Source: Roseovarius sp. EL26
GTDB lineage: Bacteria > Pseudomonadota > Alphaproteobacteria > Rhodobacterales > Rhodobacteraceae
Assembly (NCBI RefSeq): GCF_900327775.1
Contig: NZ_OUMZ01000005.1
Coordinates: forward strand, 434,001 to 498,000
Direction: 5' to 3'
DNA: 64,000 nucleotides
Both the position numbers and the translations under genes were made by a program. Positions 54,688 through 63,383 of the stretch are shown here, piece after piece (the first letter of the stretch is position 1; every line of letters begins with the position of its first letter). The notes under the pieces were generated by a model, which was given only the letters and a program-made list of their open reading frames with translations, had not been told where the DNA came from and did no database searches.

Positions 54688-55131
54688 ATGACATATCGTA
54701 AAACCGATGCCGCAATTGCGGCCCTGACGCCCGAGGAATACCGGGTGACGCAGGAATCCGGCACCGAGCGCCCGGGCACGGGGGCCCTTTTGGCCAACAA
54801 GGAACCGGGTATTTATGTGGATATCGTATCGGGTGAGCCTTTGTTTGCCTCAAGCGATAAATACGAATCCGGCTGTGGCTGGCCCAGCTTTACCAAGCCT
54901 TTGGTGCATGACCATGTGAACGAGCTGCGCGATACCACGCACGGGATGATCCGTGTCGAGGTGCGGTCAGCCCACGGCGATAGCCATCTGGGCCATGTGT
55001 TCACGGATGGACCGCAGGACCGGGGTGGATTACGCTATTGCATCAATTCGGCCTCTTTGAGGTTTGTGCATCGCGACGAGATGGAGACCGAAGGTTACGG
55101 TGCGTATCTGGATCAAGTGGAGGACATATAA
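54688..55131 (+). CDS. msrB: Peptide-methionine (R)-S-oxide reductase
   Basis: MsrB repairs methionine R-sulfoxide. ATG 54688 is preferred as AAGGGG lies 7 bases upstream; ATG 54682 is only one base from it. Features: [39 protein letters not shown] (one Cys of SGCGWPSF), [31 protein letters not shown] (catalytic Cys). The CXXC zinc pairs are absent, as in many alphaproteobacterial forms. It overlaps msrA by one base. Confidence 0.95.
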   Translation: MTYRKTDAAIAALTPEEYRVTQESGTERPGTGALLANKEPGIYVDIVSGEPLFASSDKYESGCGWPSFTKPLVHDHVNELRDTTHGMIRVEVRSAHGDSHLGHVFTDGPQDRGGLRYCINSASLRFVHRDEMETEGYGAYLDQVEDI

Positions 55132-55640
55132 TGACGGAACAGCGCGCAGTACTGGCGGGGGGATGTTTTTGGGGCATGCAGGATCTGATCCGCAAGATGC
55201 CCGGAGTTTTGTCAACGCGGGTGGGATACACGGGCGGCGACGTGCCGAATGCGACCTATCGCAATCACGGCACCCATGCCGAAGGGATCGAGATCACCTT
55301 TGATCCGGCCAAGATTAGCTATCGTCAGTTGCTGGAGTTCTTTTTCCAGATCCACGACCCTACCACAGTCAACCGGCAGGGCAATGATCTGGGGATGTCG
55401 TATCGATCTGCGATCTACTTTGTCGATGAAGATCAGAAGGCTGTGGCGATTGATACAATTGCGGATGTGAACGCCAGTGGGTTGTGGCCCGGCAAGGTTG
55501 TGACTGAACTGGCGCCAGAGGGCGATTTTTGGGATGCTGAACCTGAACATCAGGACTATCTGGAGCGGGTGCCAAACGGATATACCTGCCACTTCGTTCG
55601 ACCCGATTGGGTCCTGCCCAAACGCGACGCAGCGGAATGA
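55131..55640 (+). CDS. msrA: Peptide-methionine (S)-S-oxide reductase
   Basis: MsrA reduces methionine S-sulfoxide. ATG 55131 shares its A with the msrB stop TAA (TAATG). [11 protein letters not shown] contains the catalytic Cys (residue 13 or so), followed by [24 protein letters not shown] and [16 protein letters not shown], the family signatures. 169 residues, standard length. The msrB-msrA pair forms an oxidative-repair operon ended by a terminator. Confidence 0.96.
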   Translation: MTEQRAVLAGGCFWGMQDLIRKMPGVLSTRVGYTGGDVPNATYRNHGTHAEGIEITFDPAKISYRQLLEFFFQIHDPTTVNRQGNDLGMSYRSAIYFVDEDQKAVAIDTIADVNASGLWPGKVVTELAPEGDFWDAEPEHQDYLERVPNGYTCHFVRPDWVLPKRDAAE

Positions 55641-55647
55641 ATTGAAG

Positions 55648-55675
55648 CGGGCCTCAAGTTTTGAGGCCCGTTTTG
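55648..55675 (+). terminator. Rho-independent terminator of msrBA
   Basis: Stem CGGGCCTCAA (55648-55657) with TTGAGGCCCG (55661-55670), three-base loop, TTTT tail, directly after the msrA stop. Confidence 0.88.
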
Positions 55676-55828
55676 CTTGGCAGATTTGTAAATGGGGGTG
55701 GTCCGCTAAGCGGACAAAGCAATCATTGGTTTCACACTCTCGGTTAGCTAAATATAAACGAAATTTGTGGGAGCTTGGAAGCTCATCAGAGCATGTATTG
55801 GGCAATGATTTTGCTATGAGGTATCAGA

Positions 55829-56731
55829 TTGGAAGAAATACTTAAGTCCATAGCGGCAGAGATAGTTCGACAAGATGATTGGGGGAAAACAGCGCAATAT
55901 ATTCCTGAACTTGCGAGTGTTGATCCGCAACAATTTGGGATCAGCGTGTGCTTGGCTGATGGTAGGTTGATCAGCGCGGGTGCCGCGACCAAACCGTTTT
56001 CCGTTCAGAGCATTACCAAAGTATTTGCGCTTGTCGCGGCACTTGGACGCGTCGGGGACCAACTCTGGAGTCGCGTCGGTCGAGAGCCATCGGGTAATTC
56101 TTTTGATTCAGTCGTTTTGCTCGAAAGGGAATTGGGCCGTCCTCGAAACCCTTATGTAAATGCCGGAGCAATTGTGACCACCGATGCGCTTTTGTCAGGG
56201 CGAGAACCCAAGATGGCACTTGCGGAAATACTAGGGCTTATCAGGCACATGTCAGAGTCAGACAGTATTTACATTAATGAAACAGTTGCCGCATCTGAAC
56301 AAGAAACCGGGGCACGTAACAAGGCGCTCGCCTATTACCTGAAGTCGCACGGCAACCTTAATAGTGACCCGGAACTCACGCTGGGCACCTATTTTCATCA
56401 ATGCGCAATCGAGATGACAACTGATCAATTGGCGATGGCGGGGCGATCTTTAGCGGGCCTAAAAGGTGCGCCAAAGGTCATATCGCGCCAACGTGCTAGA
56501 CGGGTGAATGCATTGATGATGACTTGTGGGCATTACGATGGGTCTGGTGACTTTGCATTTCGCGTTGGCCTACCGGGGAAAAGTGGTGTTGGAGGTGGTA
56601 TTTTGGCTATCGCACCTAATGTAGCATCTATTGCAATTTGGTCGCCGGGGCTCAATCTTTACGGCAACTCTCACGCTGGCACACGCGCAGCGGAAATGCT
56701 TTCGAATGCGACCAAATGGTCAGTGTTTTGA
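55829..56731 (+). CDS. glsA: Glutaminase A
   Basis: GlsA hydrolyses glutamine to glutamate and ammonia and contributes to acid tolerance and nitrogen flow. It is of the serine-dependent beta-lactamase-like type: SxxK motif in VQSITKVFAL (about 65), NPYVNAGAI, ETGARNKALAYYL (Tyr), and the C-terminal KSGVGGGILAIAP. The TTG at 55829 is preferred because TGAGG lies 8 bases before it. 300 residues, normal. AT-richer than most neighbours. Confidence 0.93.
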   Translation: MEEILKSIAAEIVRQDDWGKTAQYIPELASVDPQQFGISVCLADGRLISAGAATKPFSVQSITKVFALVAALGRVGDQLWSRVGREPSGNSFDSVVLLERELGRPRNPYVNAGAIVTTDALLSGREPKMALAEILGLIRHMSESDSIYINETVAASEQETGARNKALAYYLKSHGNLNSDPELTLGTYFHQCAIEMTTDQLAMAGRSLAGLKGAPKVISRQRARRVNALMMTCGHYDGSGDFAFRVGLPGKSGVGGGILAIAPNVASIAIWSPGLNLYGNSHAGTRAAEMLSNATKWSVF

Positions 56732-56781
56732 ATAAGCAGAATGGGCTCTGAGCGGACAAACGCAGCTGCAGATTTTCCCGC

Positions 56782-57285
56782 CTATTTTGAGACGGTGCAA
56801 ATGGAGGGCGTGAAAGAGTCGGTAATCCCCGCCTGCACCGGACGTTCGAGTGCGGTGGAAAGCACCACGTAGCTTTTGGTCATCTTCACCTCGGGCAGGC
56901 TGTAGATCCGGGCCAGCAGGGCCTCCATTGCGGGGGTGCTTTCCATTCGGACCTTAAGGATCATGCTGGTGTCACCGGCGACCGAGTGCATTTCCTCGAC
57001 CTCGGGGAAATCGCGCAGTTCCAGCATGGCGTCTGATTTGGCCCAACCGGTTGAATCCACGTGGATGAAGGCCAGAAAATTTTTCCCGGTCATCGATGGA
57101 TCCAGTTGGGCGGCGACAGCTTTGATTCGGCCTGTGGCCTTGTAGCGTTTGACCCGTTCGTGGACTGCCGGGGCGGAAAGGCCGACCTGTTTGCCGATCT
57201 CGGCATAGGTTTGTTCCGCATCCTGAGACAAAAGACTTAATAGCTTTCTGTCGATGGCGTCGAGACCATGGGCGTCTTTGGACAT
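56782..57285 (-). CDS. Lrp/AsnC family transcriptional regulator (faces the MFS gene)
   Basis: A 167-residue regulator with the HTH around DAIDRKLLSLLSQDAEQTYAEIGKQVGLSAPAVHERVKRY (parts LLSLLSQDAE and SAPAVHERVKRY) and a RAM domain (VEEMHSVAGDTSMILKVRM). Divergent from an MFS transporter gene with about 100 bp between, so it probably controls that carrier in response to an amino acid. Confidence 0.9.
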   Translation of the reverse strand: MSKDAHGLDAIDRKLLSLLSQDAEQTYAEIGKQVGLSAPAVHERVKRYKATGRIKAVAAQLDPSMTGKNFLAFIHVDSTGWAKSDAMLELRDFPEVEEMHSVAGDTSMILKVRMESTPAMEALLARIYSLPEVKMTKSYVVLSTALERPVQAGITDSFTPSICTVSK

Positions 57286-57385
57286 GTGCAGAACCTTATT
57301 CTGAATATTTAGAGTGATACGATATGGTGTTTTGTAAATTTATAAAATGCAATATTTTTGCCGCGTATCTATTGGAGGAAACACC

Positions 57386-58537
57386 GTGTCTGCACTGTGG
57401 TACTTGATGCTGGCCGTTGGGGTCGTCGGTTCAAACGCGCTTTTGCTGAGCCCGATTGCCGGGGAAGTGGCCTTGTCGTTTGACGGACGCATGCCTGCAG
57501 ATGTGTTGTTGGCGTCTGCGGTCTATGGCGCAGCAACAGCGCTGAGCGCGATTACGCTGGCACCGCGTGCGGATCGCTTTGGCTTGGCGCGCTCGGTGTG
57601 TTGTGCGCTTGGGGTATTGGCCGTCGCGATGACGGTCAGTGCTGTTGCCCCAGCCCTGTGGGTCTTGGTGGTGGGGCAGGCATTGGCGGGTTTGGCCGCG
57701 GGTGTGGCTTTGCCTGCGGCTTACGGTTTGACGGCGGTGATTTCCAAGCCGGGGGAGGAAAGCGCATCGCTGGGTAAGGTGTTAACCGGCTGGACGTTGA
57801 GCCTCGTGTTGGGGGTTACCGCGTCGTCGCTTTTGGCGGATGCGCTGCATTGGCGCGCGGTGTTTGCGGTGATGGCATTACTGGCAGTAGGAACTGGTAT
57901 GCTGCTGTGGCGCGCTGTCGAAGGCCTGCCGCGCACCGGGGAGCGGCCCGAGGCGGTTTCACCTCTGTCGGTCTTGCGGTTGCCCGGACTGATGGGGCTT
58001 TTAACCTCTGTGATGGCATTCATGGTCGCGTTTTACGGACTGTATGCGTACCTTGGGACGCATCTGAGTGGGGTGTTGGGCCTGTCCACAAGTGTGACGG
58101 GCATGGCTGCGTTGGTTTACGGCATCGGGTTTGGATTGGCGTCCTCTCTAGATAAGTTTATCGACAAGTTTGGGGCAAAGCAGGCGGCACCGGTGGTGTT
58201 TGTCACGATGATCGGAATTTATGTTGCGTTGGCTGTGGGTGCTCCATCGGCTATCGCGTTGTTTTCGATGTGCTTCATTTGGGGCGCGGTGAACCATTTG
58301 GGGCTCAACCTGTTGATCGGGCAATTGGCCGCGATTTCGCCTACGCAGCGCGCGGCGGTCATGGGATTGAACAGTGCGGTGACCTATGTGGCGATGTTTG
58401 TCGGAACCATAAGTTTTAAGCCGGTGTTTGAAGCCTACGGTTTCAGTGCTGCGGCCTATGTTGCTGCGGTTTGTATTGTTCCCGCTGCCGTCTATGCCCT
58501 GTCGGCCAGACGGAGGCATGTTGGCATGCAGGCCTGA
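57386..58537 (+). CDS. MFS transporter
   Basis: A 383-residue major facilitator with about 12 hydrophobic segments. GTG 57386 is likely the start (GGAGG 8 bases upstream). The motif-A-like loop lies in LAPRADRFGLARSVCC (about residue 55), and the central loop is at RAVEGLPRTGERPEAVSP. The substrate is unknown; pairing with an Lrp regulator suggests an amino acid or a related metabolite, perhaps export. Confidence 0.82.
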   Translation: MSALWYLMLAVGVVGSNALLLSPIAGEVALSFDGRMPADVLLASAVYGAATALSAITLAPRADRFGLARSVCCALGVLAVAMTVSAVAPALWVLVVGQALAGLAAGVALPAAYGLTAVISKPGEESASLGKVLTGWTLSLVLGVTASSLLADALHWRAVFAVMALLAVGTGMLLWRAVEGLPRTGERPEAVSPLSVLRLPGLMGLLTSVMAFMVAFYGLYAYLGTHLSGVLGLSTSVTGMAALVYGIGFGLASSLDKFIDKFGAKQAAPVVFVTMIGIYVALAVGAPSAIALFSMCFIWGAVNHLGLNLLIGQLAAISPTQRAAVMGLNSAVTYVAMFVGTISFKPVFEAYGFSAAAYVAAVCIVPAAVYALSARRRHVGMQA

Positions 58538-58541
58538 TATA

Positions 58542-59234
58542 TCAACGGAACTTGTCGGCCAGCTTTTGCAAAGCGGTTCGGGTGTCGGGCGCGGCCTGCG
58601 GTTTTGCTGCGGGTTTCATGCTCGTGGGCTTTGTGCTCTCTGCCGGTTTGGTCTTGGAGGACCGCGCGGGCGTCAGCCGTAGTGCGACGGCATTGAGAAA
58701 CTTGTCATTGCGGCCCGCGGCCAGCTCTGCTGCGCCGTCGCAAATGCCGCGCATTAGATCATCCAGCCAGTTGGCATCTGCTTTGGCAAAGTCCTGCAGC
58801 ACGTAATGTGCGACCAATTCTTTGCGCCCCGGATGGCCAACACCAAGGCGGACGCGGGCGTAAGCCTCGCCAATATGCTGGTGGATTGAGCGCAGGCCAT
58901 TGTGGCCGGCATGGCCGCCACCCTGTTTGACACGCAGTTTACCAGGGGCGAGATCCAGTTCATCATGGAACACGATAATGTCGTCTGGGGTCAGCTTGTA
59001 GAACCGCATGGCTTCGCCTACGGATTGACCACTGAGGTTCATAAAAGTTTCAGGTTTGAGAAGCAGGATTTTCTCTGAGCCAAGGCGACCTTCGCAGATC
59101 TGGCCTTGGAATTTGGATTTCCACGGTGCAAAGCCATGATCCTCGGCGATCCGGTCCAAGGCCATGAAACCGATATTGTGGCGATTGCCAGCATATTTCG
59201 CGCCCGGATTTCCCAAGCCAACAAACATAAGCAT
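58542..59234 (-). CDS. pth: Peptidyl-tRNA hydrolase with C-terminal extension
   Basis: Pth frees tRNA from prematurely released peptidyl-t[25 protein letters not shown] (about 6-27) includes the catalytic His, and [18 protein letters not shown] and [12 protein letters not shown] follow. The 230-residue length exceeds the usual 185-195 by a Lys/Pro/Ala-rich C-terminal tail (about 185-230), a frequent feature in this family of bacteria. Follows rplY, with a terminator between, the standard rplY-pth order. Confidence 0.95.
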   Translation of the reverse strand: MLMFVGLGNPGAKYAGNRHNIGFMALDRIAEDHGFAPWKSKFQGQICEGRLGSEKILLLKPETFMNLSGQSVGEAMRFYKLTPDDIIVFHDELDLAPGKLRVKQGGGHAGHNGLRSIHQHIGEAYARVRLGVGHPGRKELVAHYVLQDFAKADANWLDDLMRGICDGAAELAAGRNDKFLNAVALRLTPARSSKTKPAESTKPTSMKPAAKPQAAPDTRTALQKLADKFR

Positions 59235-59296
59235 GCGGTGTTTCCATTCTCGTTTGTCGTGATCTACGGCGCATGGTGTTACAAATCAACCGCCAT

Positions 59297-59325
59297 AAAA
59301 AAACGCGACGCCGAGGCGTCGCGTT
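59297..59325 (-). terminator. Terminator between rplY and pth
   Basis: AACGCGACGCC (59302-59312) pairs with GGCGTCGCGTT (59315-59325); on the minus strand the stem is followed by seven T. It ends the rplY transcript before pth. Confidence 0.85.
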
Positions 59326-59357
59326 CAATAGCTTCAGAAAGACAGTGCCAATTTGGC

Positions 59358-60023
59358 TTAGCTTTCTGCTGTCTCTTCCGCCGGAGCTTCGCCATCGGCG
59401 ATGACTTCGGTTTCAATTGCTTCTTCTTCGTCACCATCATCTTCGGATTTCAGTGCGGATGGTGCCTGAATGTTGCAGATCACGAAGTCACGGTCGATGG
59501 TTGGCTTCGCGCCAGCTGGCAGCGTGATGTCTGAGATGGTAACTGTGTCGCCAACGTTCAGGCCGGTCAGGTCAACAGTGATCTTTTCTGGGATGTCGCT
59601 CGCTGTGACAAGCAGCTCAACTTCGTTCCGAACAACCGTTACAACGCCACCCTTTTTGATGCCGGGAGCTTCTTCTTCGTTGATGAACTCAACTGTGATG
59701 AAGAGGTTGATCTTTGTGGTCCGACGCAGGCGCATCAGGTCGAAGTGTCTTGGCAGGTCTTTGACAACATCGCGCTGTACGTCGCGGCAGATGACGCGGA
59801 CGTCTTCTTGACCGTCAACCTTGAGGTTGAACAGGGTCGACTTGAAACGACCTTTTTTCAGACGCGTGAACAGCTCGTTGAATGGGATTTGGATCGCCAG
59901 TGGATCAACGTCACCACCAAAAACGATACCCGGAACCATGCCAGCACGACGTGCTGCGCGAGCGGCGCCCTTGCCTGTCCCCGCACGTTCCAGGGCGTGA
60001 AGATCAGGAATTGCTCCAGCCAT
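59358..60023 (-). CDS. rplY: 50S ribosomal protein L25/general stress protein Ctc
   Basis: The long (CTC) form of L25 that binds 5S rRNA. ATG 60023 has GGAG upstream; the reading frame extends beyond but not as protein. Landmarks: [79 protein letters not shown], then an acidic tail ([14 protein letters not shown]...). 221 residues, typical of alphaproteobacterial L25. Confidence 0.96.
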   Translation of the reverse strand: MAGAIPDLHALERAGTGKGAARAARRAGMVPGIVFGGDVDPLAIQIPFNELFTRLKKGRFKSTLFNLKVDGQEDVRVICRDVQRDVVKDLPRHFDLMRLRRTTKINLFITVEFINEEEAPGIKKGGVVTVVRNEVELLVTASDIPEKITVDLTGLNVGDTVTISDITLPAGAKPTIDRDFVICNIQAPSALKSEDDGDEEEAIETEVIADGEAPAEETAES

Positions 60024-60149
60024 AATAATTCTCCAATAGGTTAGGGCGGGTATCCTCCAAGGCTGTATACCCGCGTGAAGCCGTGCCCATAGACCAATTT
60101 TGGCTAAATGGAAAGGGGATTCTATGCGCGGCACCGGGTATCGCTGAAT

Positions 60150-61313
60150 TTATTCCCAATCGCCCGAGAATCCCTTTGGCACCATCAAAATGTCACGATC
60201 CAAGGCCGAAACATCGGTGCGCCCGCACAAGGCCATCGAGGTGTCCAGCTCTTTGTGGATGATGTCCAGTGCTTTGGTCACGCCAGCCTCGCCCATCGCG
60301 CCAAGACCGTAGACAAAGGCACGGCCGATGTAGGTGCCTTTGGCCCCCATCGCCAGCGCCTTGAGCACGTCCTGACCAGAGCGAATGCCGCTATCTAGAT
60401 GCACCTCGATCTTGTCACCAACGGCGTCCATAATCTCGGGCAGGGCGCGAATGGCGCTGAGCGCACCGTCCAGCTGCCGCCCACCGTGGTTGGAGACGAT
60501 GATCGCATCTGCGCCGACGTTCAGGGCCTCGCGTGCGTCACGTGCGTCCATGATGCCTTTGATGATGAGCGGTCCATCCCACATCTTACGAAACTGGCGG
60601 ATACGGTCCCAGTTGAGGGTGTGGTCGGTGGCCTCGGCGAACCATGCAGACAAGGAGGACGGATCGCTGACCCCTTTGGCGTGCCCCATGACATTGCGGA
60701 ACTCGCGCCGTTTTGTGCCCAGCATGCCCAAGCCCCAATGGACCTTAGTCATCATGTTGGCAACGGATTTCGGAGTTAGTTTTGGCGGGGCGGAAAGGCC
60801 GTTTTTCAGATCCTTGTGGCGCTGCCCCAAAACCTGCAGATCAACCGTGATGACGGCGGCAGAGCAATTTGCGTCTTTGGCGCGGTCAAACAGGCGGGAC
60901 ATGAAGTCATCGTCCTTGAGGGTATAGACCTGCATCCAGAAGGGTTTGGTTGTGTGTTCTGCCACATCCTCGATCGAGCAGATCGACAGGGTGGAGAGGG
61001 TAAAGGGTACGCCGAAGTTTTCGGCGGCACGTGCGGCCTTGATCTCGCCATCAGCGCATTGCATGCCGGTCAGGCCCACCGGGGCCAGAGCCACTGGCAT
61101 ACTCACGTCCTGCCCGACCATCTGGCTGGCCGTGCTGCGCCCGGTCATGTCGATGGCCACCCGTTGACGCAGATGGATCCTATTGAAATCAGAGGTGTTT
61201 TCGCGAAAGGTCTGCTCTGACCAGCTGCCGGATTCTGCGTAGTCATAGAACATCTTGGGCGTGCGACGAAGATATATCTGTTTGAGGTCGTCGATACAGG
61301 TGATGACAGGCAT
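60150..61313 (-). CDS. lldD: FMN-dependent L-lactate dehydrogenase / alpha-hydroxy acid dehydrogenase
   Basis: A 387-residue TIM-barrel FMN enzyme oxidising L-lactate to pyruvate into the respiratory chain. ATG 61313 is the start (MPVITCIDDLKQIYLRRTPKMFYDYAESG). Active-site pieces: Tyr near 24, LAPVGLTGM, FWMQVYTLKDDD, IIVSNHGGRQLDGA (His, Arg), LDSGIRSGQDVLKALAMGAKGTYIGRAF. Other alpha-hydroxy acids are possible substrates. An upstream extension of the frame is not coding. Confidence 0.9.
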   Translation of the reverse strand: MPVITCIDDLKQIYLRRTPKMFYDYAESGSWSEQTFRENTSDFNRIHLRQRVAIDMTGRSTASQMVGQDVSMPVALAPVGLTGMQCADGEIKAARAAENFGVPFTLSTLSICSIEDVAEHTTKPFWMQVYTLKDDDFMSRLFDRAKDANCSAAVITVDLQVLGQRHKDLKNGLSAPPKLTPKSVANMMTKVHWGLGMLGTKRREFRNVMGHAKGVSDPSSLSAWFAEATDHTLNWDRIRQFRKMWDGPLIIKGIMDARDAREALNVGADAIIVSNHGGRQLDGALSAIRALPEIMDAVGDKIEVHLDSGIRSGQDVLKALAMGAKGTYIGRAFVYGLGAMGEAGVTKALDIIHKELDTSMALCGRTDVSALDRDILMVPKGFSGDWE

Positions 61314-61375
61314 ATGAGATATCCGGTAATATTGGTTATGTTTATTTACCAATATGGAGGTTTTGATGCAATCCC

Positions 61376-62143
61376 TTAGCGCAGGGATCCCGAAACCAGT
61401 TTGAGGCCGATCAGATAGATCGTCGCCACGCCAAAGCCCGCCAGAGTACCCAAGCCGATGCCAATCACCGGGAAAGTTAAAGAGGTCGTCAAGGCATAGA
61501 CGAGAAGTGCGATCAGGCCGATGGGATAAACACGGATCATGGTGTGCACAGGGGCCGGGCCATGATCGTGGTGAATGATCAGCAGCAAGGGGAAAGTGAC
61601 AATTGGAAAACCGGCCAACAACCCGGCCCAATCCGGCCCGATCTTGTCAGCAAGCCCTGTGATCAGCAGGACAATTCCGGCGGCTAAAACTGCGCGGGCA
61701 AATACCGCAATGACCCCAAGGCGCGTTTTGGTGAGGAGTTTGATCTCTTCGGTATGGCGCAATAGCGCATATATCAGCGCGATCATGCCAAGGGTCAGCA
61801 GGCTGGCGAAAAGTGCTGACAACGGTAGTCGTTGCAGCACTGCTGAGACGAATAGAAACACCACCACGCTGCCCGCTGCGGCAAGGATGACATTGGCGAG
61901 TGATCGCGTTCGGCATAGCCGGGAATACGCATAACATAGCGCCACATTCGCCGATAAGCCGCCGATGGCATAGAGAGCGGCGCGCGAGGCGAACTCCACG
62001 CCCTGTTCCGCCCCTATAAAATAGAGCACGATTGCAATGCCATGCGGGTAACCCGCCAGAAGGCCTGCCAACTTGGGGCTGACCCGTTCGGCAATAATCG
62101 ATAACCCGATCACAACCACCATTGTGACCGCGATCTTGATCAA
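61376..62143 (-). CDS. Polytopic membrane protein, unknown function
   Basis: A 255-residue protein with about eight hydrophobic segments (for example IAVTMVVVIGLSIIAERV, LAGLLAGYPHGIAIVLYF, AVLAAGIVLLITGLADKIG). The LAGLLAGYPHG-type motif recurs as WAGLLAGFPIV, giving an internal two-fold repeat. It resembles small predicted permeases; no family name recalled with certainty. Co-oriented with trpA upstream and lldD downstream, spacing about 35-60 bp. Confidence 0.7.
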   Translation of the reverse strand: MIKIAVTMVVVIGLSIIAERVSPKLAGLLAGYPHGIAIVLYFIGAEQGVEFASRAALYAIGGLSANVALCYAYSRLCRTRSLANVILAAAGSVVVFLFVSAVLQRLPLSALFASLLTLGMIALIYALLRHTEEIKLLTKTRLGVIAVFARAVLAAGIVLLITGLADKIGPDWAGLLAGFPIVTFPLLLIIHHDHGPAPVHTMIRVYPIGLIALLVYALTTSLTFPVIGIGLGTLAGFGVATIYLIGLKLVSGSLR

Positions 62144-62176
62144 GATGATGCTTGAGAGGATCAGGGAAGTATCCTT

Positions 62177-62968
62177 TTACCCCTGATGCGCGCCGTCGGC
62201 GAGGCTGCGGACAAAGTCCAGCACCTCAGAGACGGGCGTGCCAGAGGCGATTTTGCTGACGATGGCGGAGCCGACCACAGCGCCATCGGCTACTTCGGCG
62301 ATGGCTTTGGATTTTTCGGGCGTGTTGATGCCAAAACCCACGATCACAGGCAGGTTGCTGGCGGCCTGAATGCGTGCAACTTCGGGAGCGACATCTACGG
62401 CCTCAGCCTCTGCCGCGCCGGTGATGCCGGTGATCGAGACGTAATAGACAAAGCCGCTGGTGTTTTGCATCACTTTGGGCAGGCGTTGATCATCGGTTGT
62501 CGGTGTGGCCAGACGGATGAAGTTCAGGCCTGCAGCTTGGGCTGGAATGCACAGCTCGTCGTCTTCCTCAGGCGGCAGGTCCACCACGATCAGCCCGTCA
62601 ATGCCTGCGGCTTTGGCATCAGTCAGAAACTGCTCAACGCCGCGATTGTAGATCGGGTTGTAATAACCCATCAGCACAATCGGGGTTGTATCGTCGTCTT
62701 TGCGGAACTCTGTGGCCAATTGTAGCGTGCGTTCCAGCGTCATGCCGGACGCAAGCGCGCGTTGCCCTGCCAGCTGAATGGTGGTGCCATCGGCCATCGG
62801 GTCGGTGAATGGCAGGCCCAGTTCAATAATGTCGACGCCAGCACCCGGCAGACCCTTTACCACTTCGAGCGAGGTGTCATAATCGGGGTCCCCGGCCATG
62901 ATGTAAGACACAAAGGCCTTTTTTCCTGCGGCTTTCAGTTCGGCAAATTTGGCATCGATACGTGTCAT
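62177..62968 (-). CDS. trpA: Tryptophan synthase alpha chain
   Basis: TrpA cleaves indole-3-glycerol phosphate to indole, passed to TrpB. ATG 62968 (GGAG upstream) gives [29 protein letters not shown]. Catalytic Glu in [15 protein letters not shown], Asp in [11 protein letters not shown], phosphate site [11 protein letters not shown] and VVGSAIV. 263 residues. TrpB is not in the window, so it lies elsewhere or beyond the membrane gene. Confidence 0.96.
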   Translation of the reverse strand: MTRIDAKFAELKAAGKKAFVSYIMAGDPDYDTSLEVVKGLPGAGVDIIELGLPFTDPMADGTTIQLAGQRALASGMTLERTLQLATEFRKDDDTTPIVLMGYYNPIYNRGVEQFLTDAKAAGIDGLIVVDLPPEEDDELCIPAQAAGLNFIRLATPTTDDQRLPKVMQNTSGFVYYVSITGITGAAEAEAVDVAPEVARIQAASNLPVIVGFGINTPEKSKAIAEVADGAVVGSAIVSKIASGTPVSEVLDFVRSLADGAHQG

Positions 62969-63204
62969 GGAGTGCTCCGTTACTTCCGCGCCTTTGTCGC
63001 GCAAATTAGCGGGCGCTTCAATCCGCTATTTCATTGGACCGGCCATTGGGGGAAGTTGAAATAAAAGTTCAAATATTCATCGAATAATAACGGCTCGCGG
63101 TTTGTTATTGCAGCATAGTGACGAGTGTTTTGTGTCTCGGTTGATAGTTTGATCAGCTTTTTGGTAACGAGTGACGTTTTATGATTGCAACGCCTTCAAG
63201 CGTT

Positions 63205-63283
63205 CCATGGCTTAAAGCCAAGGGCGCATTGGGGCAGGCGGCCACGAGTCCCCTCATACGTGGCTGCCTGTCTTAAGGCATGG
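63205..63283. ncRNA. Candidate structured RNA element
   Basis: An outer stem (63205-63215 with 63273-63283, 10 of 11 paired; CCATGGCTTAA) encloses an inner stem (63233-63246 with 63259-63272, 14 bp with two G-T wobbles) and a 12-base loop. It lies in the 415-bp gap between trpA (minus) and the PhzF gene (plus). It could be a small RNA or leader on either strand. I know of no matching family. Confidence 0.4.
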
Positions 63284-63339
63284 ATGGTGGGCTATTCCGA
63301 CGAGTGATGGGGAGCATCAAAATTCTCAATTTGCATTAC

Positions 63340-63372
63340 GTACCTGTATCCTCATATCCCTATGACAGGTAC
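63340..63372. promoter_or_regulatory. Inverted repeat upstream of the PhzF gene, possible operator
   Basis: GTACCTGT (63340-63347) and ACAGGTAC (63365-63372) are perfect 8-base inverted halves separated by 17 bases, ending 11 bp before the PhzF ATG; the RBS AGGAGGG follows. The spacing of about 25 bp between centres fits a dimeric regulator such as a GntR/MocR protein, by analogy. Positions 62969-63204 hold nothing else that I can support. Confidence 0.5.
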
Positions 63373-63383
63373 AGGAGGGTATT

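Noticed and set aside
63205..63283. 6S RNA or a SAM-type riboswitch
   Set aside because: The stem layout and sequence do not match the conserved elements of either that I know; I keep it only as an unnamed structured element.
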